This document shows, piece after piece, positions 21,450-25,292 of a DNA stretch of 25,292 bases. The notes beneath the pieces were generated by a model, which searched no databases, was not told the origin of the DNA, and saw nothing but the letters and a program-made list of their open reading frames with translations. The position numbers and the translations under genes are program-made. Source of the DNA: a virus. How positions within the stretch are numbered: position 1 is the stretch's first letter; each line of letters starts with the position of its first letter. The stretch is taken from positions 1 to 25,292 of the IMG/VR virus record IMGVR_UViG_3300021976_000069; one strand, given 5' to 3'.

Positions 21450-21758
21450 ATGCCTCCCCGCAAGCAGCAGCAGTCCCGGTCCGCTGACCCCGTGGTGTAC
21501 GCGAAGGCCAGCAGTGTCCTCGCGCACGGCGGGCAGCGGCACCACGTCCGCGCCGGCGAGCCGTGGGACGCCACCGACCCGCTGGTGAAGCAGTACCCAG
21601 ATATGTTCGTCGACCACCTGCCCGCGATGCGGTCCACACAGGACCCGCGCGGCTACCGCGAGCACGGCGTCGAGCGCGCCACCCGCGCCCCCGGCGAGCG
21701 GCGCGACGCGCAGCGGGTCGACACGGCGGGTGAGGACGAGGCCAGTGGCGAGGAGTGA
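21450..21758 (+). CDS. hypothetical small protein after capsid
   Basis: A 102-residue protein. ATG 21450 is chosen because GGAG (21440-21443) is 6 bases upstream; an in-frame ATG at 21438 lacks a ribosome site. The N-terminus is basic (PPRKQQQSRS), the centre (HHVRAGEPWDATDPLVKQYP, then FVDH) resembles small phage head proteins with an A-G-E-x-W-D-A-x-x-P-L-V pattern, and the tail is highly charged and probably disordered. It may contribute to head completion, but this is uncertain. It overlaps the glycosyltransferase start by 14 bp. Confidence 0.7.
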   Translation: MPPRKQQQSRSADPVVYAKASSVLAHGGQRHHVRAGEPWDATDPLVKQYPDMFVDHLPAMRSTQDPRGYREHGVERATRAPGERRDAQRVDTAGEDEASGEE

Positions 21759-23136
21759 CACCAGCGTCACCGTCGCCTACGTCCACTCCAACGAGGTCGC
21801 GCACTCCTGGCACCTGTCGCTGATGGACCTTGTCGGGTGGGATCTGTTCCACCACCAGCGGGTCATCACCGGCGGGTGGATGGGGATGCGGTGCGGCACC
21901 GACGGTTTGCCGGCCGCCCGCAACACTGCGGTCGCCCGGTTCCTGTCCGAGAAGGACAGCGAGTGGCTGTTCTGGATCGACACCGACATGGGTTTCGACA
22001 AGAACATCGTCGACGAGCTCGTCGCGGCCGCCGATCCGGTGGAGCGGCCGTTCGTTGGAGCTCTGTGCTTCGCGCAGCGCGAACGCGCCACCGACGGGAT
22101 GGGCGGCTACCGTTGCGCACCGGCGCCCACGATCTACGACTGGGTGTCGGCGCAGGGCAAGACGGGGTTCATGGGCCGCGCCCACTATCCGATCAACTCG
22201 CTGATCCGCTGCGCCGGCACCGGCTCAGCCGCTGTGCTGATCCACCGCTCGGTGTTCGAACGCGTCCAGGAAGCGAACGGGCCCGTCTGGTACGACCGGG
22301 TGGTCAACGACGACACGTTGGTGTCCGAGGACCTGTCGTTCTGCATGCGCGCCGCCGCGCTGGACATCCCGGTGCACGTGCACAGCGGGATCCGCACCAC
22401 CCACCTCAAGCAGTTTTGGCTGTCCGAAGAGGACTTCTGGCAGACCAGGATGGTGCCGCCGGCGACCGAGCCGACCGCGGTGCTCGTCCCGGTGATGCGC
22501 CGCCCGCAGAACGCCGAGCCGTTCATGCAGTCACTACGCGCCTCCACCGGGCTCGCGCGGGTCTACGTCCTCGCTGACGCCGGCGACATCGAAACAACGG
22601 ACGCCTGGCGCGCTGCCGGCGCCAACGAGGTGTGGACCGGCACCCACGAGACTTTCGCCAAGAAGATCAACGAAGGGTTCCGGATCTCCGCCGAGCCGTG
22701 GATGTTCCTCGTCGGCGACGACGTCCGGTTCCACCCAGGGTGGCTCGACCAAGCCCAGGCGATCGCCGGCGACACCGCGCACGTGGTCGGCACCAACGAC
22801 CTCGCCAACCCGCGCACCATGGCCGGTGAGCACTCGCCGCACCTGCTGGTCCGCCGCTCCTATGCGGACGAGGTCGGCGCGTCGTGGGACGGGCCGAAGG
22901 TCGTGTGCCACGAGGGATACCGGCACTGGTGGGTCGACGAGGAAATCGTCACCGCAGCCAAGGCGAGGGGAGTGTGGGCGATGGCGCTGTCGTCGAACGT
23001 CGAGCACCTGCACCCGCTGTTCGGCACCGCCGAGCTCGACGACGTGTACCGCCTCGGCCAGTCCAACACCAAGCAGGACTTCGCGCTGTGGCGGCAACGG
23101 CTCGCCACCCACGCCCCGGATCTGGCCAGTGCATAA
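21745..23136 (+). CDS. tandem-domain glycosyltransferase (GT-A type)
   Basis: A 463-residue protein. GTG 21745 has GAGG just upstream; an earlier in-frame GTG at 21730 is possible. The N-terminal domain (1-235) has GLPAARNTAV and WLFWIDTDMGF with DTD at 79-81, the metal/nucleotide-sugar site of GT-A enzymes, followed by SEDLSFCMRA (acceptor-site ED) and HLKQFW. The second domain (245-440) starts AVLVPVMRRPQNAEPFMQSL, has FLVGDDVRFHPGWLDQ with a DD pair at 325-326, and HEGYRHWWVDEE. Both resemble family 2-like folds. Such genes near capsid genes in actinophages are linked to glycosylation of virion proteins. It may modify the capsid just upstream; a cell-wall or teichoic-acid target is another option. 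It overlaps the methyltransferase by 8 bp. Confidence 0.88.
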   Translation: MARSDTSVTVAYVHSNEVAHSWHLSLMDLVGWDLFHHQRVITGGWMGMRCGTDGLPAARNTAVARFLSEKDSEWLFWIDTDMGFDKNIVDELVAAADPVERPFVGALCFAQRERATDGMGGYRCAPAPTIYDWVSAQGKTGFMGRAHYPINSLIRCAGTGSAAVLIHRSVFERVQEANGPVWYDRVVNDDTLVSEDLSFCMRAAALDIPVHVHSGIRTTHLKQFWLSEEDFWQTRMVPPATEPTAVLVPVMRRPQNAEPFMQSLRASTGLARVYVLADAGDIETTDAWRAAGANEVWTGTHETFAKKINEGFRISAEPWMFLVGDDVRFHPGWLDQAQAIAGDTAHVVGTNDLANPRTMAGEHSPHLLVRRSYADEVGASWDGPKVVCHEGYRHWWVDEEIVTAAKARGVWAMALSSNVEHLHPLFGTAELDDVYRLGQSNTKQDFALWRQRLATHAPDLASA

Positions 23137-23623
23137 CGAGGCGTACCAGTGGGTCAGACGCAACACCCCGTCCGGCGCTACACGGGTGCTGGACCTCGGT
23201 GGCCGCGACATCAACGGCTCAGTGCGGCCACTGTTTCCCGACGCGACCACCTACCGCGTGCTGGACATCGCCGACGGCCCGAACGTCGACGTGGTCGCTG
23301 ACGCCGCCACCTGGGTACCGGACAGCGAGTACGACGTCGTCGTGTCCTGCGAGACGTTCGAGCACACCGCGGTGTGGCCAGACATCTGCCGCACCGCCTA
23401 CAAGGCGTGCGCCGACGGCGGCGTGTTCATCGCCACCATGGCCGGTCCCGGCCGGCCCGAACACTCCGCTGTGGACGGTGGATGGGTCCTGCACCCCGGC
23501 GAGTACTACGGCAACGTAGACCCGACCGAACTCCGCGAGGTGCTCGAGGACTGCGGATGGCGGGACGTCGTCGTCGACCAGCAGACCAGACCAGCAGACG
23601 TAAGGGCGGTGGCGTGGCGATGA
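23129..23623 (+). CDS. class I SAM-dependent methyltransferase (type 11-like)
   Basis: A 164-residue protein from GTG 23129, overlapping the glycosyltransferase stop. SAM motif I reads VLDLGGRDING at 20-30, motif II has D46 in VLDIADG, and a post-motif with DVVVSCETFEHTAVWPDICR and ACADGGVFIATMAGPGRPEH follows. LHPGEYYGNVDPTELREVLE near the end is typical of small-molecule or sugar methyltransferases. The tight link to the glycosyltransferase suggests O-methylation of the transferred sugar. DNA methylation is unlikely, as no SPPF/DPPY motif exists. Confidence 0.85.
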   Translation: MHNEAYQWVRRNTPSGATRVLDLGGRDINGSVRPLFPDATTYRVLDIADGPNVDVVADAATWVPDSEYDVVVSCETFEHTAVWPDICRTAYKACADGGVFIATMAGPGRPEHSAVDGGWVLHPGEYYGNVDPTELREVLEDCGWRDVVVDQQTRPADVRAVAWR

Positions 23624-23775
23624 GCGAACCAAGCGAGCTGCCCGGTGACGTGGTGCTCGACGAGAACACCAAAATGGACGAACTCCCCGAACTGCCGCCC
23701 GGCTACGTGTGGGGGCTGAAGTTCATCGCCGAGGCCGAGGTCATCAAGGCCGACGGCACCAAGCAGGAGGACTGA
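23620..23775 (+). CDS. small acidic protein
   Basis: A 51-residue protein. ATG 23620 overlaps the upstream TGA by 4 bp; a GTG at 23614 would add two residues. It is acidic and Pro/Glu-rich (DVVLDENTKMDELPELPPGY) and ends in VIKADGTKQED. PPGYVWGLKF resembles short segments of virion proteins, but I cannot assign a role. Confidence 0.6.
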   Translation: MSEPSELPGDVVLDENTKMDELPELPPGYVWGLKFIAEAEVIKADGTKQED

Positions 23776-23776
23776 G

Positions 23777-24175
23777 ATGGCAGTCGGACTCAGCGCCGTC
23801 AACCTGGCGCACGCATGGCTGAACGTCTTGCGCGGTACCACGTTCACCGGTGCGGCGGGCGCGTTCGCTCAGCTGCACACCAGCGCGGGCGACCCTGGTT
23901 CGGCGGGCACGTCGAACGTGTCGTCGGTGACCACCCGGTCGTCGATCACCTGGGCAGCGCCGTCGGCCGGGTCGATGGCCCTGTCGAACACACCGTCGTG
24001 GGCTTCATGGGCTGGCACCAACGGTGAGGTTGTGCGGTACGTGTCGTCGTGGTCGGCATCGTCCGCCGGCACCTTCTACTTCTCGGCGCAGCTCGCCGCC
24101 GACAAGACGATCAACACGGGCGACACGTTGAACCTGACCACGCTGACCGTCGCGCTCACACCGATCGCGGTCTGA
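23777..24175 (+). CDS. virion/tail-fibre-like structural protein
   Basis: A 132-residue protein from ATG 23777. The pattern (AVNLAHAWLNVLRGTTFTGA, FAQLHTSAGDPGSAGTSNVS, SITWAAPSAGSMALSNTPSW, WSASSAGTFYFSAQLAADKT and INTGDTLNLTTLTVALT) matches a small beta-rich family often called phage tail fibre or appendage protein: LxxLRGTxxT, QLHTxxGDPGxAGT and a final TGDTLNL. It is rich in Ser/Thr/Ala with no Cys. Ser/Thr-rich surfaces make it a possible glycosylation target of the enzyme upstream. It lies just after the methyltransferase cassette. Confidence 0.75.
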   Translation: MAVGLSAVNLAHAWLNVLRGTTFTGAAGAFAQLHTSAGDPGSAGTSNVSSVTTRSSITWAAPSAGSMALSNTPSWASWAGTNGEVVRYVSSWSASSAGTFYFSAQLAADKTINTGDTLNLTTLTVALTPIAV

Positions 24176-24183
24176 CCAGAAAA

Positions 24184-24199
24184 CCTTTGGGGGCAAAGG
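24184..24199 (+). promoter_or_regulatory. hairpin overlapping the ribosome site of the next gene
   Basis: CCTTTG (24184-24189) pairs with CAAAGG (24194-24199) around GGGG. The ribosome site AAAGGG (24195-24200) of ATG 24202 is within the right arm, so folding would hide it. This may reduce translation. Confidence 0.45.
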
Positions 24200-24201
24200 G
24201 A

Positions 24202-24465
24202 ATGGCGGTTCTACCGGAGCAAGCGCGGGACAGGATCTGGCGTTGGTTCATGCGCCAGAACACCGAGAACTGTGGGTTCACCAAGGACCAGCTGAAGGCG
24301 GCGGTGGACGCCACCGACACGTGGCTGGACAGCAACGCGGCAGCGTTCAACACGGCGTTGCCGGCGGCGTTTCGCACGTCGGCGAGTTTGCAGCAGAAGA
24401 CACTACTGCTGTGCTGGGTGGCGATGCGCCGCGCCGGGGTCCTGCGGGTTGAGGAGGACGGATAG
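24202..24465 (+). CDS. conserved-looking small phage protein
   Basis: An 87-residue protein from ATG 24202. It is helical, with motif-like stretches RDRIWRWFMRQNTE, LKAAVDATDTWLDSNAAAFN, TALPAAFRTSASLQQKTLLL and WVAMRRAGVL. I know this pattern (AAVDATDxWxD, ALPxxFRxxAxxxQK, RRAGxL) from small genes in phage structural regions, often just before a tail-surface gene, but its function is not established. Its stop TAG shares one base with the next GTG. Confidence 0.72.
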   Translation: MAVLPEQARDRIWRWFMRQNTENCGFTKDQLKAAVDATDTWLDSNAAAFNTALPAAFRTSASLQQKTLLLCWVAMRRAGVLRVEEDG

Positions 24466-24965
24466 TGGCGACCGTCTCCCAGCAGCTCGACGTCGGCGCT
24501 GCCCAGTTCCTGTCGAGCGCGTTCCCCGCCCTGGTGAAGAACGGCACCAACTTCCCCGCCGTGGGCCTGGCCTACGACGCGGCGGCGGTTGAGGCCGCGT
24601 TCTGGCTGATCCGCGCAATCTCCTACGGCTCCGGGAACGTCACGGTGGCACTCGACTGGTACGCCGATGCCGCGACCTCCGGTGACGTGGTGTGGCTGGT
24701 GCAGTTGGCCGCGATCACCCCGGACACGGACAGCCAGGACGTGGAGACGAAGTCGCTCGCCACTGCGAACTCGGTGACCGACACGCACCTGGGAACGACC
24801 GGGCAGCGGCTGCACCGCGCCATGGTCACGGTGTCCAACCTGGACAGTCTCGCAGCGAACGATGACTTGTGGATGCGGATCGCTCGGGACGCGACGAACG
24901 GCAGCGACTCAATGACGGGGGACGCGATCCTCGTCGCGGCGACAGTCAGCTACTCCGACACGTAG
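24465..24965 (+). CDS. virion structural protein, beta-rich
   Basis: A 166-residue protein from GTG 24465. It has FPALVKNGTNFPAVGLAYDA near residues 20-40, AAFWLIRAISYGSGNVTVAL, WYADAATSGDVVWLVQLAAI and LHRAMVTVSNLDSLAANDDL, a beta-sandwich-like series typical of a small phage virion protein found with tail-fibre genes. It is Ala/Asp/Thr-rich with no Cys and no catalytic residues seen. It may form a head decoration or tail appendage. AGGAGG follows its stop and serves the next gene. Confidence 0.72.
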   Translation: MATVSQQLDVGAAQFLSSAFPALVKNGTNFPAVGLAYDAAAVEAAFWLIRAISYGSGNVTVALDWYADAATSGDVVWLVQLAAITPDTDSQDVETKSLATANSVTDTHLGTTGQRLHRAMVTVSNLDSLAANDDLWMRIARDATNGSDSMTGDAILVAATVSYSDT

Positions 24966-24973
24966 GAGGCGCC

Positions 24974-25292
24974 GTGGCTGTCCGGATGGATGCTGACGGC
25001 GAGGACTACACGCGGGCTCTCGCGCTCGGCACCCAGTCGGCGTTGACGTTCACCTGCTGGTTCAAGATCAGCGTTGACCGCAACACCTACTCGACGATCT
25101 TCTCCGTCGACAACGGGCTCAGCGACAACTGGCTGCTGCAGGCCGGCGCCGACGGCACCACGGTCGCCACCGTGTTCGACGCCTCCACCCAGCAGGGCAT
25201 GGGGAACCTGACAGTCGGCACCTGGTACTTCGTCGCGCTCGCCACCTCCGGCACAACCGGCACCCTGTACCACCGGACCGCAGCAGCGACGA
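24974..25292 (+). CDS. LamG-like (concanavalin-type) virion protein, 3' end outside window
   Basis: GTG 24974 has AGGAGG at 24964-24969. The 106 visible residues (RMDADGEDYTRALALGTQSA, LTFTCWFKISVDRNTYSTIF, SVDNGLSDNWLLQAGADGTT and LTVGTWYFVALATSGTTGTL) have the LamG jelly-roll pattern: FTxxxWFK, FSxDNG, xGxWYFVALAxSG and LY. LamG-like proteins in phages bind carbohydrates or form appendages, so it may take part in host adsorption. The gene runs off the right edge. Confidence 0.78.
   Translation, partial: MAVRMDADGEDYTRALALGTQSALTFTCWFKISVDRNTYSTIFSVDNGLSDNWLLQAGADGTTVATVFDASTQQGMGNLTVGTWYFVALATSGTTGTLYHRTAAAT

Noticed and set aside
20393-21637. 414-residue open frame on the - strand opposite the capsid gene
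   Set aside because: The opposite strand is a clear HK97 capsid; no motif or ribosome site supports this frame.
1-25292. tRNA genes, CRISPR arrays, insertion sequences and integrase
   Set aside because: I looked for cloverleaf-like segments, spaced repeats, transposase or recombinase motifs and found none I could support.

Overview
The window is 25.3 kb of a tailed bacteriophage genome (free phage or prophage) from a high-GC Gram-positive host, most likely an actinobacterium. The evidence is very high GC, strong G/C bias at third codon positions, many GTG starts, and protein families typical of actinobacteriophages. Every gene I can support lies on the + strand, and most junctions are 4-bp ATGA/GTGA overlaps. 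I see no integrase, repressor, endolysin, tRNA or CRISPR array, so lifestyle and exact host cannot be decided here.

Region 1 (1-13597) is one long, tightly coupled early operon for DNA metabolism. It holds a Rad52-like annealing protein with a Zn-knuckle insert, a C5-cytosine methyltransferase, an SNF2-type helicase that shifts frame just before an N4/N6 DNA methyltransferase, two HNH proteins, a J-domain protein, a winged-helix replication-initiator-like protein whose gene contains an origin-like repeat cluster (9420-9534), a possible helicase-loader-like protein, and many small proteins, several with zinc-binding Cys pairs.

Region 2 (13598-15285) is a transition zone. It holds a perfect-stem terminator-like hairpin (13636-13664), a small soluble protein, a small membrane protein, a virion-protein-like gene, a G-poor C/A-rich tract, a third HNH protein of different composition, and a 179-bp gap with a near-perfect 26-bp inverted repeat flanking a smaller palindrome. 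The order HNH / gap / small terminase matches the cos region of HK97-type phages, so this gap is my candidate cos or terminase-recognition site.

Region 3 (15286-21361) is the HK97-type head module: small and large terminase subunits, a small membrane protein, portal, prohead protease and major capsid protein. Region 4 (21362-25292) follows a strong hairpin. It contains an unusual cassette, a tandem-domain glycosyltransferase overlapping a class I methyltransferase, which probably glycosylates and methylates a virion protein or a host glycan. Small virion or tail-appendage proteins follow, and then a LamG-like protein cut by the window end.

Together the early genes would replicate, recombine and methylate phage DNA; the cos/terminase/head genes would package it; and the GT/methyltransferase pair may decorate the particle. 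The most interesting points are the inverted-repeat cos candidate, the helicase-methyltransferase frameshift, the origin-like repeats inside the initiator gene, the capsid-linked GT/methyltransferase pair, and a recurrent gene-junction sequence that gives many proteins a Gly-Gly-Ala tail.
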